The notes: generated by a model from the sequence alone, not told the origin. Positions 17,831 to 25,758 are shown, numbered from the stretch's first letter. The stretch is DNA of 64,000 nucleotides from an uncultured Phycisphaerales bacterium (GCA_903857265.1 CAIODZ010000038.1:45254-109253), one strand, 5' to 3'. Made by a program: numbers and translations.

Positions 17831-17872
17831 CTAATTCTAAATTCTCATTTCTCACTTCTAACTTCTGATTTC
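17831..17872. repeat. short-period repeat arm A (right), overlapping the pdxA 3' end
   Basis: Inverted partner of the arm at 17397-17431, made of TTCTAA, TTCTCA and CTTCTAA words. It supplies the last codons of pdxA (KSEVRSEK and stop), which shows that the element altered the end of that gene. Confidence 0.7.
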
Positions 17873-18924
17873 TTTTTTGTCTGCACCATCTGAACGGCGA
17901 CCTTTATGGCTTCCATCATACTGGAGGGGTCGGCGATATTTTTGCCTGCGATGTCGAAGGCAGTGCCGTGAGCTGGAGAGGTGCGGATAATAGGCAGGCC
18001 TATTGTGACATTGACCGCCTTATCGAAGGCGAGCAGTTTGACCGGTATCATACCTTGGTCGTGATACATCGCGACGACGCCGTCGAATTCGCCCTGGACG
18101 GCGCGCAGGAAAAGCGTATCCGCCGGAATTGGCCCGAAGCAATCGATGCCCTGGCCCTGCGCCATCAGGATTGCGGGGGAAATGATGCGTTGTTCCTCGT
18201 CGCCGAACTGGCCGTTTTCGCCAGCGTGAGGGTTAAGGGCTGCGACGCCGATTTTGGGGTTTTCGATATCGAAGTATTCCTTAAGTGCGGTATTGAGCAG
18301 GTCAATCGGTTCGAATACTCTGCCTATTGTGAATTTATGACGCACTTCGAATAACGCCTCGTGAATCGTCGCCAGCGCAAGTTTCAGCGGGCCTGCTACA
18401 AACATCATTGCCTTTCGGGGCGATTTGCAGAGCTTGGCGAACATCTCGGTATGTCCGGGCCAGTGCGAGCCGGCTAATTTCCAGCTTGTTTTGTTTATCG
18501 GCGCTGTTACCACAGCATCAATGATGTCCCTTTGTGCGGCGTCAATCGCGTCGGTGCAGAATTTCAACGAGGCAGCGCCGGCTATATCGGTCGGTTCTCT
18601 TATCCAGGGGGGCACTGAAAATTCGTCATAGTCGGCAACCACAACTTTATGCGGATAGTCCCTGCTTATTTTCTCGTGCTGATGCCTGCCCCAGAACGGC
18701 TCGATTTCCGCCTTGTCCGCGGCGTAGCGCAACTGCTCATCCATCCCGAAGACGATGAACTTGGCACAACGTCTTATGGCCGGGTCGGCGAGCGCCTTTA
18801 CGACGACTTCCGGCCCGATGCCGGCGGGGTCGCCCATCGTTATGCCGATTACCGGCTCTTCAGCTATCGAGTTGTGGTTTGTGCTATTGCTCATACCTGT
18901 ATTTATACGATTGTTTACTTTCAT
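17845..18924 (-). CDS. pdxA: 4-hydroxythreonine-4-phosphate dehydrogenase
   Basis: Oxidises 4-phosphohydroxy-L-threonine in the DXP-dependent pathway to pyridoxal 5'-phosphate. It has 359 residues. The signature ITMGDPAGIGPEVV is near residue 28, and metal-binding segments are HWPGHTEMFA, ALNPHAGENGQFG and AMYHDQGMIPVK. The last eight residues (KSEVRSEK) are encoded by the neighbouring repeat arm and are probably not ancestral. The gene starts 8 bases after ribE; an internal ATG at residue 11 (18894) could also be used. The link with riboflavin synthase makes a cofactor-synthesis operon. Confidence 0.95.
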   Translation of the reverse strand: MKVNNRINTGMSNSTNHNSIAEEPVIGITMGDPAGIGPEVVVKALADPAIRRCAKFIVFGMDEQLRYAADKAEIEPFWGRHQHEKISRDYPHKVVVADYDEFSVPPWIREPTDIAGAASLKFCTDAIDAAQRDIIDAVVTAPINKTSWKLAGSHWPGHTEMFAKLCKSPRKAMMFVAGPLKLALATIHEALFEVRHKFTIGRVFEPIDLLNTALKEYFDIENPKIGVAALNPHAGENGQFGDEEQRIISPAILMAQGQGIDCFGPIPADTLFLRAVQGEFDGVVAMYHDQGMIPVKLLAFDKAVNVTIGLPIIRTSPAHGTAFDIAGKNIADPSSMMEAIKVAVQMVQTKKKSEVRSEK

Positions 18925-18931
18925 GGGGTGC

Positions 18932-19573
18932 TCAAAAACCCTGCTGTTTCAGGTCTTCGAGGGTCAGGCCCATTTTGCCCGGCGAGAGCTGCTGCAGGTA
19001 CTTTCTGACCGTCTTGGTTATTATATCAATTTCTATGTTTACCTGCGCAGTTATTTTGGCTTGTCCGAGGGTAGTTTCTTTAAGCGTTTGCGGGATGACT
19101 GCTACGGTGAAACCATCGGGATTCAATTCGGCTATTGTCAGTGAGATGCCATCTATAGCGACCGAACCCTTGGGAATCATCTGGTCGAGCAGGTCTTTTG
19201 GGGCGGTGAAGATGAAGGTTGCGAAATCGGCCTTTTTCTCGATTTTTCTTATGGTTGCGGAGCCATCGACGTGTCCCAGGACGAAATGGCCTCCGAATCG
19301 GTCGTCGGCACGCAGGGCAAGCTCGATATTGACCTTTGCGCCGGGGGTTAATTTGCCAATGGTGGTTTTAGTGAGCGTTTCGCCGCTGACGTCGAAGGTT
19401 GCCAGTGTGCCGGCGAGTTTCGAGACGGTCAGGCAGGAACCGTTTATGGCGATGCTGTCACCTGTTTTGGCCTGATTAGCCAGTTGGTCGAGGTCAACGG
19501 TGAGCGCAGCGGAATCGCCGCTTTTGGAAAGCGCCTTTACCGAGCAAAGCTGCTGGATTATTCCTGTGAACAT
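18932..19573 (-). CDS. ribE: riboflavin synthase alpha chain
   Basis: Converts two molecules of 6,7-dimethyl-8-ribityllumazine to riboflavin. The 213 residues form two lumazine-binding half-barrels: MFTGIIQ at the N-terminus with GSCLTV near residue 45, then HFVLGHVDG near 98 and GISLTIAEL in the second half. The length is typical. It heads an operon with pdxA, and ribH (the substrate-producing enzyme) lies about 6 kb away in this window. Confidence 0.95.
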   Translation of the reverse strand: MFTGIIQQLCSVKALSKSGDSAALTVDLDQLANQAKTGDSIAINGSCLTVSKLAGTLATFDVSGETLTKTTIGKLTPGAKVNIELALRADDRFGGHFVLGHVDGSATIRKIEKKADFATFIFTAPKDLLDQMIPKGSVAIDGISLTIAELNPDGFTVAVIPQTLKETTLGQAKITAQVNIEIDIITKTVRKYLQQLSPGKMGLTLEDLKQQGF

Positions 19574-19696
19574 AGCAATTGACTATTCCGTAATTTCAAT
19601 TTACGATTCAGTGTAGAATACATAGTATAGTAAGTTAATTGTAGGCAATCCGGCGCGAATAATCAATCGCCGGGAAGATTTGGAGGTATGATTATT

Positions 19697-20209
19697 ATGA
19701 ATACGGTTTGGCTCAAGATAGCGGCGACGGTGGTGCTGCTTGTGGTAATCTTTGTTATTATCAGCAAGGTAGCTAATCAAATGTCGAAACCGGCGGAGCC
19801 GGAGAGAACGGTTGGGGATACATTTCGTGATGATGAGAAGCGTTTGCGTGCCGAGCCGAACCTGGTAGAGCCAAAGGTGGTGGAGTCGAATGCGGTAGAG
19901 CCGAATGCGTCTGCTCAGCAGGCGGCAGAGCAGCAAAAGCCCGCTGCCGAGCCGCGGCAATTCAGGAAACTGACCGAGGACGAAGAAGCCGGGGCCAGCC
20001 AATTATTTGAACTGGCTATTACCCAGCGGAAGATGGGTCGGCTGCCTGGGATTACCTACGGAGCGATGGTGCAGTACTGCCGGGAGATAATTGAGAGGTA
20101 TCCGGGCAGCGAATACGCATACAAGGCCAAACGCATGCTGGGGGATATCCCGCCGGATAAACGCGAGTTCTTCCACATTACCAAAGACGAATTAGACCTC
20201 AGCAAGTAA
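19697..20209 (+). CDS. membrane-anchored protein with a C-terminal TPR-like domain
   Basis: A 170-residue protein with one N-terminal transmembrane helix (IAATVVLLVVIFVIISKV), a Glu/Pro/Ala-rich linker with repeated EPN and VEP words, and a short C-terminal helical domain (YCREIIERYPGSEYAYKAKRMLG) of the kind seen at TPR repeats in tol-pal/BamD-like proteins. The ATG at 19697 is preferred to the one at 19688, as GGAGG ends only one base before the latter. Function unknown. Confidence 0.72.
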   Translation: MNTVWLKIAATVVLLVVIFVIISKVANQMSKPAEPERTVGDTFRDDEKRLRAEPNLVEPKVVESNAVEPNASAQQAAEQQKPAAEPRQFRKLTEDEEAGASQLFELAITQRKMGRLPGITYGAMVQYCREIIERYPGSEYAYKAKRMLGDIPPDKREFFHITKDELDLSK

Positions 20210-20240
20210 ATTTATTTTTTTGCTTATGGAGAAGTCATAG

Positions 20241-21119
20241 ATGAGCAACGCGAATCTTCCGGTGATTTCAGTAACAGCGAGGTGTTTGCCTGAGGCGTGG
20301 GAGAAGGCGGTATTGGCGGTATGGGACCAGGGGCTTGAAATGAAGACGCAATACGACAAGCCCGACGACCCGCCGAGCAAGGATGCGACGGTGATGATAG
20401 TGGTCGCGGAGCCATTCAGCGAGCCGAGGATACATAAGAATTTTCCCGGCGGCCCCGAGGAGCTTGAGGCATACAGGCAGGAGGTGGTTGACGGTATTCA
20501 CGACCACTGGATAGACGCTGCGGCGGGCAAATGGACATATACATATCACGAGCGAGTGTTCGCGTATGCGCCGGTTGAGGACATAAGAAACCCGAAGGCC
20601 AAAAAGCCGTTCAAAAAAGTAAACCAGATTCAGTATATTATTGACGCCTTGTCGAAGGTATCGCATACCCGAAGGGCGCAGGCGATAACGTGGATGCCGA
20701 CGGCGGACCCGGCGACCGATGACCCGCCTTGCTTGCAGAGGATATGGTGTCGGCTTGTGGCGGATAACACGGGCGGCTATGTGCTGAATATGAACACCCA
20801 CTGGCGAAGCAGGGACCTGTATAAAGCGTGGTTTATGAATGTTTACGCGCTGACGGACCTGCAAAGGACAATAGCCGGGAAAATTTCAGAGAAGATAAAT
20901 AAACCCGTCGCTGTCGGCAGATATGTCGATATCAGCGACTCACTTCATATTTACGGCAGCTATTTTAACGATGTTGTCCGCGAGATTGAAAAGATGCGGA
21001 ACAGCCCCTTTAGCGGACGTGCATGGGAGAGCACACATCCGGCGTTCATGATGATGACGGATGACGCCCGCGAAAAGCTGGCGAAAGACCCGGACTGGTT
21101 CGCAAGAGCGAGGGGATAA
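20241..21119 (+). CDS. thyA: thymidylate synthase, archaeal-like form
   Basis: A 292-residue homologue of thymidylate synthase / dCMP hydroxymethylase. HTRRAQAITWMPTADP is followed by DDPPCLQRIW, whose Cys matches the active-site nucleophile of ThyA. The next block, THWRSRDLYKAWFMNVYALT, matches the RSxDxxxxxxxN pattern that binds the nucleotide phosphate and pyrimidine; the Asn fits dUMP rather than dCMP. The closest match I recall is the methanogen-type enzyme rather than E. coli ThyA. It would make dTMP from dUMP. An alternative is a hydroxymethylase acting on dUMP. The start follows GGAG. Confidence 0.8.
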   Translation: MSNANLPVISVTARCLPEAWEKAVLAVWDQGLEMKTQYDKPDDPPSKDATVMIVVAEPFSEPRIHKNFPGGPEELEAYRQEVVDGIHDHWIDAAAGKWTYTYHERVFAYAPVEDIRNPKAKKPFKKVNQIQYIIDALSKVSHTRRAQAITWMPTADPATDDPPCLQRIWCRLVADNTGGYVLNMNTHWRSRDLYKAWFMNVYALTDLQRTIAGKISEKINKPVAVGRYVDISDSLHIYGSYFNDVVREIEKMRNSPFSGRAWESTHPAFMMMTDDAREKLAKDPDWFARARG

Positions 21120-21126
21120 TAATAGA

Positions 21127-21197
21127 AGACAGATAACTGAGGACGGAGGACAGATGCCCTGTTTTTCCATCATCTGTCGTCCGTTTTCTGTCATCCG
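21127..21197. repeat. inverted short-period repeat without a gene
   Basis: Left arm of GAAGACAG, GAGGACGGAGGACAGATG words and right arm CATCTGTCGTCCG..TTCTGTC, its inverse, separated by about 15 bases. It begins eight bases after the thymidylate synthase stop. The design resembles the arms around the S23 genes but the sequence is different. Confidence 0.65.
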
Positions 21198-21202
21198 GCG
21201 AT

Positions 21203-21231
21203 TTGGCATGGGGGGGTTTATTTCCTACTAT
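21203..21231 (+). promoter_or_regulatory. promoter of the candidate RNA
   Basis: TTGGCA (21203-21208), exactly 17 bases, TACTAT (21226-21231). The predicted first base is about 21237-21239, at the start of GGGGAGAGCGA. Confidence 0.6.
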
Positions 21232-21236
21232 TTAAT

Positions 21237-21478
21237 GGGGAGAGCGAATGAAGCGGACATAGCCACCACTTAAATGTGGCACAAGGGCCGTCCAAATAAA
21301 AATAGATCGCTCGTCCAATATCGTTCCTGCCGGCACCATCTTTACGGGCCGAGTCAGGATCGGCAAATGCAACAACTTTCGCCTTGTGTTAAGGCATACG
21401 GGTGAAAGGTTGGGGGAGCCATATAAGTTTCTTTCCGAGTTGGGGCCTTTGCGCTGCCTGCGCGAAGGTCCTTTTTTT
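21237..21478 (+). ncRNA. candidate structured small RNA, unidentified
   Basis: About 240 bases with nested pairing visible by eye. GAGCGA (21242-21247) pairs with TCGCTC (21307-21312). Inside it GGAC (21255-21258) pairs with GTCC (21290-21293), and inside that GCCAC (21262-21266) pairs with GTGGC (21276-21280). Further stems are GCCGA/TCGGC (21348-21364) and GCCTT/AAGGC (21381-21395), the latter closed by CAACTTTC with GAAA-G-GTTG (21373-21412). It is preceded by a promoter and ended by a terminator. I checked it by eye against tmRNA, RNase P, SRP and 6S RNA signatures and found no match. No reading frame of its own is convincing. Confidence 0.65.
21443..21478 (+). terminator. rho-independent terminator of the candidate RNA
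   Basis: A 12-bp stem (21443-21454 with 21460-21471, two G-U pairs), a five-base loop and seven T's (21472-21478). The T-tract only suits plus-strand transcription, so it does not belong to the reverse gene that ends at 21509. Confidence 0.85.
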
Positions 21479-21508
21479 ATTTCCCGACAGTACGGCGCAG
21501 GTATAATT

Positions 21509-22408
21509 TCACCACGATTTGCCGAAATAGCAGTCGTAGTGTCTGTAAAAAAGCCCTATCGAGCGCATAGCGATAATCGCGACGAGCTGGACGGCCAGGT
21601 TTATCGCAAGGATTCCGGCGTTTTGCAGCATCGATGGCGTCGCATCTTTTTCGGCTTTATTTTCGATGAAGCAGGCGGCGGCGAGAAGGCCTACGACCAC
21701 AAAATACGGGATAAACGCCCTGATGACTGGCACCAACAGGCGATCAAAACGGAGCAGTTCAGGAAGGTCTTCAAGGATGGCAACGACCAGTATGGCCATC
21801 GGGAACAGGAAAAGCCCCCCGACAAACAATCCGCGCAGGACCAGATTCAGGGCGGTTTTTGTTTCCCATATGTTCTCCCATGTGACGCCTTTATTGCTGA
21901 AAAACGCGAGGGTGATGATGAATGGGAGCTGAACGATGAAGACGGCAAATATAAAGGTTAAAATTGGTTTGATCATGTACCACAGAAATGTGATGCTTGT
22001 CCCCATTTCGATTTCGGGCAGCTTGTCTATGCCTGCCGCGGTTTCATTAATGATTTGCAGATAGAATCCGAAAAGGTAGCCCCACGCCGCAAAATACACA
22101 AAATATCCCAAGCAGCAGATACCTGCCGAGAAAAACTTGAAGCATACCACCGCTGTTACAAACACAAGCGCCGTCAGGTTGTCCTTGTCGAAGAATATTT
22201 TCCAGCTATCGACGAACACGGCGCGATAAAATCCGGGCAGGGGAAATTCCGGCGTTACTTTCGGCTCGATTTTTTGGGGAGTTTGGCCTGATTTTTCGGG
22301 TATTATCTGCCGCTGGCCGCAGGTCATACATTTTACGGACTGGCCGGCGTGTTTGTCGGTGAAGGCGATGAGTGCGCCGCATTTGGGACAGTGAAACTGT
22401 ATCGTCAT
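21509..22408 (-). CDS. zinc-ribbon multi-pass membrane protein
   Basis: A 299-residue protein. The N-terminus is a zinc ribbon (CPKCG and CMTCG, residues 8-33) of the kind found on many Planctomycetota membrane proteins. After a Pro-rich linker come about six transmembrane segments. The hydrophobic part resembles DUF4013-like proteins in layout but the assignment is weak. It lies seven bases downstream of pilT on the same strand and is probably cotranscribed. Function unknown. Confidence 0.75.
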   Translation of the reverse strand: MTIQFHCPKCGALIAFTDKHAGQSVKCMTCGQRQIIPEKSGQTPQKIEPKVTPEFPLPGFYRAVFVDSWKIFFDKDNLTALVFVTAVVCFKFFSAGICCLGYFVYFAAWGYLFGFYLQIINETAAGIDKLPEIEMGTSITFLWYMIKPILTFIFAVFIVQLPFIITLAFFSNKGVTWENIWETKTALNLVLRGLFVGGLFLFPMAILVVAILEDLPELLRFDRLLVPVIRAFIPYFVVVGLLAAACFIENKAEKDATPSMLQNAGILAINLAVQLVAIIAMRSIGLFYRHYDCYFGKSW

Positions 22409-22415
22409 CCTTTTT

Positions 22416-23573
22416 TTATTCGCCCGGGACGGATTCTATCATTTTCATCGCGTCAACGAATGATTTCTGGTCGTTGGCCCATTTTTTCGCTTCGAGCAGG
22501 TCGATTTTGTCCTGCTTTACCAGCTGGGCAAGGTGTCTTTCCATCGTCGTCATTTTTTCGTCAGGATTGAGGCGTGTTTTGGTCTGAAGCTGAGAGTATA
22601 TCTGCTCGACTTTGCCCGTTCTTATGAGGTTTGCGCAGGCGTAGTTATTATTGTTGAGCAATTCGATTGCGGCAATGCGGCCTGTGCCGTCTTTTTTTGG
22701 GATGAGTTTCTGACAAATGATGTACGCAAGTCCGAGCGAGAGCTGGTTGCGTACTTCGCTTTGCCTGCCGGTCGGGAAATAATCCAGGATGCGGGTTATT
22801 GTGCCTATTGCGTCTCTTGTGTGCAGCGTTGAAAATACCAGGTGTCCGGTTTCGGCGGCCATAAGCGTCATCGATATTGTCTCGGAGTCGCGCATTTCGC
22901 CCACGAATATGACATCGGGGTCTTCACGCAGCATTGCCCGGAGGCCGTGGCTGAATGATTTCACATCCCTGCCCACCTCCCGCTGCGATACCATACTGTG
23001 CTTATTGGGGAGAAGGTATTCGATTGGGTCTTCGAGCGTTATAATCCGGGAGGCCTTTTTCTCGCTTATCCGGTCTATTATGGACGATATTGTCGTTGAT
23101 TTGCCTGCCCCCGTAATACCTGTCACAAGAACGAGTCCCTGCTTGCACTCGACGATGTCCTCCCAGACGTTGTTCGGAAAGCCGATTGACTCGACCTTCG
23201 GGATATCCATCGACAATGCCCGTATCGCGGCACTCATCCCGTCATTTTCACGAAAGATGTTTATGCGGAACTGCAATGACCCGACGCGGTATGAGCAATC
23301 GACGTCATAATCCTGATGAAACTTGTGAAGGTTATCTTCGCTTAGCAGCGGATATATGAGCTTTTTGGCGATTTCGGGAGTGACTGGCTGGCCCTTGAGA
23401 TATGTTATGTCGCCGTCGATTCGATATGCCGGGGTGGTGCCCACCTTGATATGAAGGTCCGAGACGCGCATTGCTCCCCTTTTCTCGAAATAGGCAAGCA
23501 GGTCATGCATGCTGAGCAGGCCCATAGTTTCAGTGGGGTATACTTTGGTTGTAATGTCGTATATATCAGGCAT
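22416..23573 (-). CDS. pilT: type IV pilus retraction ATPase PilT-like
   Basis: A 385-residue secretion-superfamily ATPase that drives pilus retraction at the inner membrane. Walker A is GITGAGKST (near residue 155). The Asp box is in RIITLEDPIEYLL, the Walker B region is DPDVIFVGEMRDSETI, and the His box is HLVFSTLHTRDA. An N-terminal PAS-like region (SDLHIKVGTTPAYRIDG) is typical of PilT/PilU. PilU-like function is possible. No other pilus genes are in this window. Confidence 0.92.
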   Translation of the reverse strand: MPDIYDITTKVYPTETMGLLSMHDLLAYFEKRGAMRVSDLHIKVGTTPAYRIDGDITYLKGQPVTPEIAKKLIYPLLSEDNLHKFHQDYDVDCSYRVGSLQFRINIFRENDGMSAAIRALSMDIPKVESIGFPNNVWEDIVECKQGLVLVTGITGAGKSTTISSIIDRISEKKASRIITLEDPIEYLLPNKHSMVSQREVGRDVKSFSHGLRAMLREDPDVIFVGEMRDSETISMTLMAAETGHLVFSTLHTRDAIGTITRILDYFPTGRQSEVRNQLSLGLAYIICQKLIPKKDGTGRIAAIELLNNNNYACANLIRTGKVEQIYSQLQTKTRLNPDEKMTTMERHLAQLVKQDKIDLLEAKKWANDQKSFVDAMKMIESVPGE

Positions 23574-23681
23574 ATTTGCCTCCTGTGATTACATTATTTG
23601 ATTTTTGCTTTGCTATCTGCTATTTTATATCTTTCAGTCGTAAATCGGAAGTAATAAATAGCAGCTAAAAAACTGTAAAAT

Positions 23682-24371
23682 ATGACGGCAAAACCCCAAA
23701 CGCGTGTTCCTATGAGCAGGATACAAAAACTCATAGGCGAAAGGATGCTTGAGAGCAAGCGGACCAAGCCCTGTTATTATATGGGGATAGATGCCGACAC
23801 GACTGAACTTATGGACAGTCGCCACGAGCTGAAAAAGCAATTAGGCGTCAAAATCACGTCCAATGCTTTTTATATCAAGGCCCTTGGCCTTGCGGTTAAG
23901 GAATTCCCTCTAATGGTCGGCTCATTACAGGGCGACTCGATAAAAATCGCCGACTCAATCAACGTGGGTTTTGCCGTGAACGCGCCGCACGGATTGGTTG
24001 TGCCCGTGGTCAAAGAAGCCGACAAAAAGACGCTTGCCCAGATAGCCACTCTTGAAAAAGAATTAACCGACAAGGCCCGAAGCAACAAACTTACGCTCGA
24101 TGAGATTTCAGGCGAGACAATCGGGCTGAGTAACCTTGGCGTTTACGATATCGATTCGTTTATCGGCATTGTCCCGCCGCCCGCAACGACGATTCTGAAT
24201 GTTGGAAACACATTACGCACTGCGGTTCCGAAGGATGGCCAAATTCTTATCCGCAAAATCACCAATTTAACAATAGCCGTTGATTCGCGAGTCGTCCCCG
24301 ACCCTTACGCCGCAAAGTTCCTGGCACGAATCGGAGATTTGCTGCGTGGGCCAAAACAACTCATATCGTAG
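23682..24371 (+). CDS. 2-oxoacid dehydrogenase E2-like protein lacking the catalytic His
   Basis: A 229-residue stand-alone homologue of the acyltransferase core of E2 (dihydrolipoamide acyltransferase). It has the family start VPMSRIQKLIGERMLESK, the segment NVGFAVNAPHGLVVPVV, and NLGVYDIDSFIGIVPPP. There is no lipoyl domain and no E3-binding domain. The normal active-site DHRVVDG is DSRVVPD: the catalytic His is Ser202 and the Asp is Pro206. It therefore cannot use the usual acyl-transfer mechanism; structural or other roles are possible. No E1 or E3 gene lies nearby. Its 3' end overlaps the convergent parA gene by 11 bases. Confidence 0.85.
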   Translation: MTAKPQTRVPMSRIQKLIGERMLESKRTKPCYYMGIDADTTELMDSRHELKKQLGVKITSNAFYIKALGLAVKEFPLMVGSLQGDSIKIADSINVGFAVNAPHGLVVPVVKEADKKTLAQIATLEKELTDKARSNKLTLDEISGETIGLSNLGVYDIDSFIGIVPPPATTILNVGNTLRTAVPKDGQILIRKITNLTIAVDSRVVPDPYAAKFLARIGDLLRGPKQLIS

Positions 24372-25293
24372 GATTTTGTGGTTGTTCTGTCTGAGGCAAA
24401 GGATTTGATGATACAGCTTCTTTGACAGCGGCCTGTGAATTTGCAGTCGTTATCTCAACGATTTTTATTGGGGGCTGAGATATTTCGACAGGGGTGATTG
24501 GCACTCGCATCTGGTTATGAATAAGTTCTGCGACTTGTTTGTAGTCAGTTGAGCCATGGCAGGAGGGGTCGTATTCGAAAATCGTTTGGCCATAACTTGG
24601 CGCTTCGGCCAACGTGATATTCCTGCGAACATAGACGGGTAGAATCTGCGCTTCGGACCAGGCGCAGTTTGTATTGCGAGCACTCGAAAGGAAGTTTTCG
24701 ATATCGGCTTTGACCTCGTTTGGCAGCGATGCGCGGGCTTCGAACATACAAAGCAGAACCCATTTAACCTTCAATGCCGGATTGATTCGCTTGTTGACGA
24801 GTGAGACGGTTTGAAGCAATTTGCCTAAACCCTGAAGCGCCAGGAAATGCGGCTGAAGCGGTATCAAAATCTCATCAACAGCGGCTAACGCGTTCAGGGT
24901 CAAAAGACCAAGCGACGGGGCGCAATCGATAATTATATAATCGAGTTTGTCTTCCAGAACGGCTAATGCCTCTCGGAGTATTGTTTCTCTGCCTACGACG
25001 CTGACAAGCTCGGATTCGGCTCCGACGAGGTCGATATTGGCGGGAAGCAGCCAGAGGTTTGGCCTGACGAGCATCATTTCCGCTTCGACGTTTGCGGACT
25101 GGGTAAGGACACGGTATGAGCCGGCGTGAACCACGTCGGTGTTGATGCCCAAATGGGTGGTCAGATGTCCCTGCGGGTCAAGGTCGATGGCTAGGGTGCG
25201 CTGGCCCATATTTGCCAAAGCGGCGGCGACATTGACGACAGTGGTGGTTTTGCCCACGCCTCCCTTCTGGTTGAGGACCGCGATTTTTCTCAT
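24361..25293 (-). CDS. parA: ParA/Soj-family ATPase
   Basis: A 310-residue chromosome or cargo partitioning ATPase. Deviant Walker A is KGGVGKTTT near residue 10, with LAIDLDPQGH (Walker A') near 38 and YIIIDCAPSLGLLTLNAL (Walker B). VRRNITLAEAPSYGQTIFEYDP is a ParA signature. The C-terminus has an extra Pro/Gln/Thr tail of about 50 residues. No parB is adjacent. It overlaps the nusB stop by four bases (ATGA), so expression is coupled to nusB; this arrangement does not prove it is the chromosomal Soj. Confidence 0.93.
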   Translation of the reverse strand: MRKIAVLNQKGGVGKTTTVVNVAAALANMGQRTLAIDLDPQGHLTTHLGINTDVVHAGSYRVLTQSANVEAEMMLVRPNLWLLPANIDLVGAESELVSVVGRETILREALAVLEDKLDYIIIDCAPSLGLLTLNALAAVDEILIPLQPHFLALQGLGKLLQTVSLVNKRINPALKVKWVLLCMFEARASLPNEVKADIENFLSSARNTNCAWSEAQILPVYVRRNITLAEAPSYGQTIFEYDPSCHGSTDYKQVAELIHNQMRVPITPVEISQPPIKIVEITTANSQAAVKEAVSSNPLPQTEQPQNPTI

Positions 25294-25718
25294 TTTGGGG
25301 CCTCCTGTTTTACTTCCGTCATTTTTCTCAGGACGCCATCAAGGACGCCGTTGACGAACGAGGGTGATTTATCTGTGCCGAATTTTTTCGCAAGCTCGAT
25401 TGCCTCGTTGATTGTAACTTTTGGCGGGATGTCGGGGCAAAACTTCAGGTGATAAACCGCCAGACGCAGTATGCTTTTATCGACCTGCGAAAGGCGGGAA
25501 AGTTTCCATTTAAGAGCCGCACCAGTTATCAGTTCGTCGCAGGCGGGGAGGTTGGCCCATGTTCCTCTTGTCCAGTCCGAGGCGAGCGTGCGAACGGGCA
25601 GTTCAGGGGCGTTTTCCCTGAAAAAGTCGTCCAAATCAGGAAGCAGTGACGCGCCCTGAACATCGAGCTGAAACAAGGCCTGCATTGCGAGCTGGCGTGC
25701 CTTTGTCCTCGGATCCAC
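25290..25718 (-). CDS. nusB: transcription antitermination factor NusB
   Basis: A 142-residue all-helical protein that binds boxA RNA with S10 (NusE) in rRNA transcription. Features are RTKARQLAMQALFQLD at the N-terminus and the C-terminal signature KVTINEAIELAKKFGTDKSPSFVNGVLDGVLRK (KSPSFVNGVLD). The GTG start is supported by AGGAGAGG eight bases upstream. Confidence 0.95.
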   Translation of the reverse strand: MDPRTKARQLAMQALFQLDVQGASLLPDLDDFFRENAPELPVRTLASDWTRGTWANLPACDELITGAALKWKLSRLSQVDKSILRLAVYHLKFCPDIPPKVTINEAIELAKKFGTDKSPSFVNGVLDGVLRKMTEVKQEAPK

Positions 25719-25737
25719 GCGTCAACCTCTCCTGACT

Positions 25738-25758
25738 GGTGTGCACGGCACACCCTAC
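25738..25758. repeat. GTAGGG-type hairpin repeat, second copy
   Basis: Perfect 7-bp hairpin GGTGTGC/GCACACC around ACG, followed on the plus strand by CTACC. Read on the minus strand it is GGTAGGG and then a hairpin, matching the copy at 13894-13916. It lies between ribH and nusB. Confidence 0.65.

Noticed and set aside
18879..19475. A 198-codon plus frame opposite ribE
   Set aside because: Antisense to a strongly supported RibE.
21237..21478. Reverse-strand coding fragment (AFADPDSARKDGAGRND) in the RNA candidate
   Set aside because: An open stretch of about 50 codons without a start, ribosome site or upstream continuation. The plus-strand promoter, stems and terminator explain the interval better, though a decayed gene cannot be excluded.
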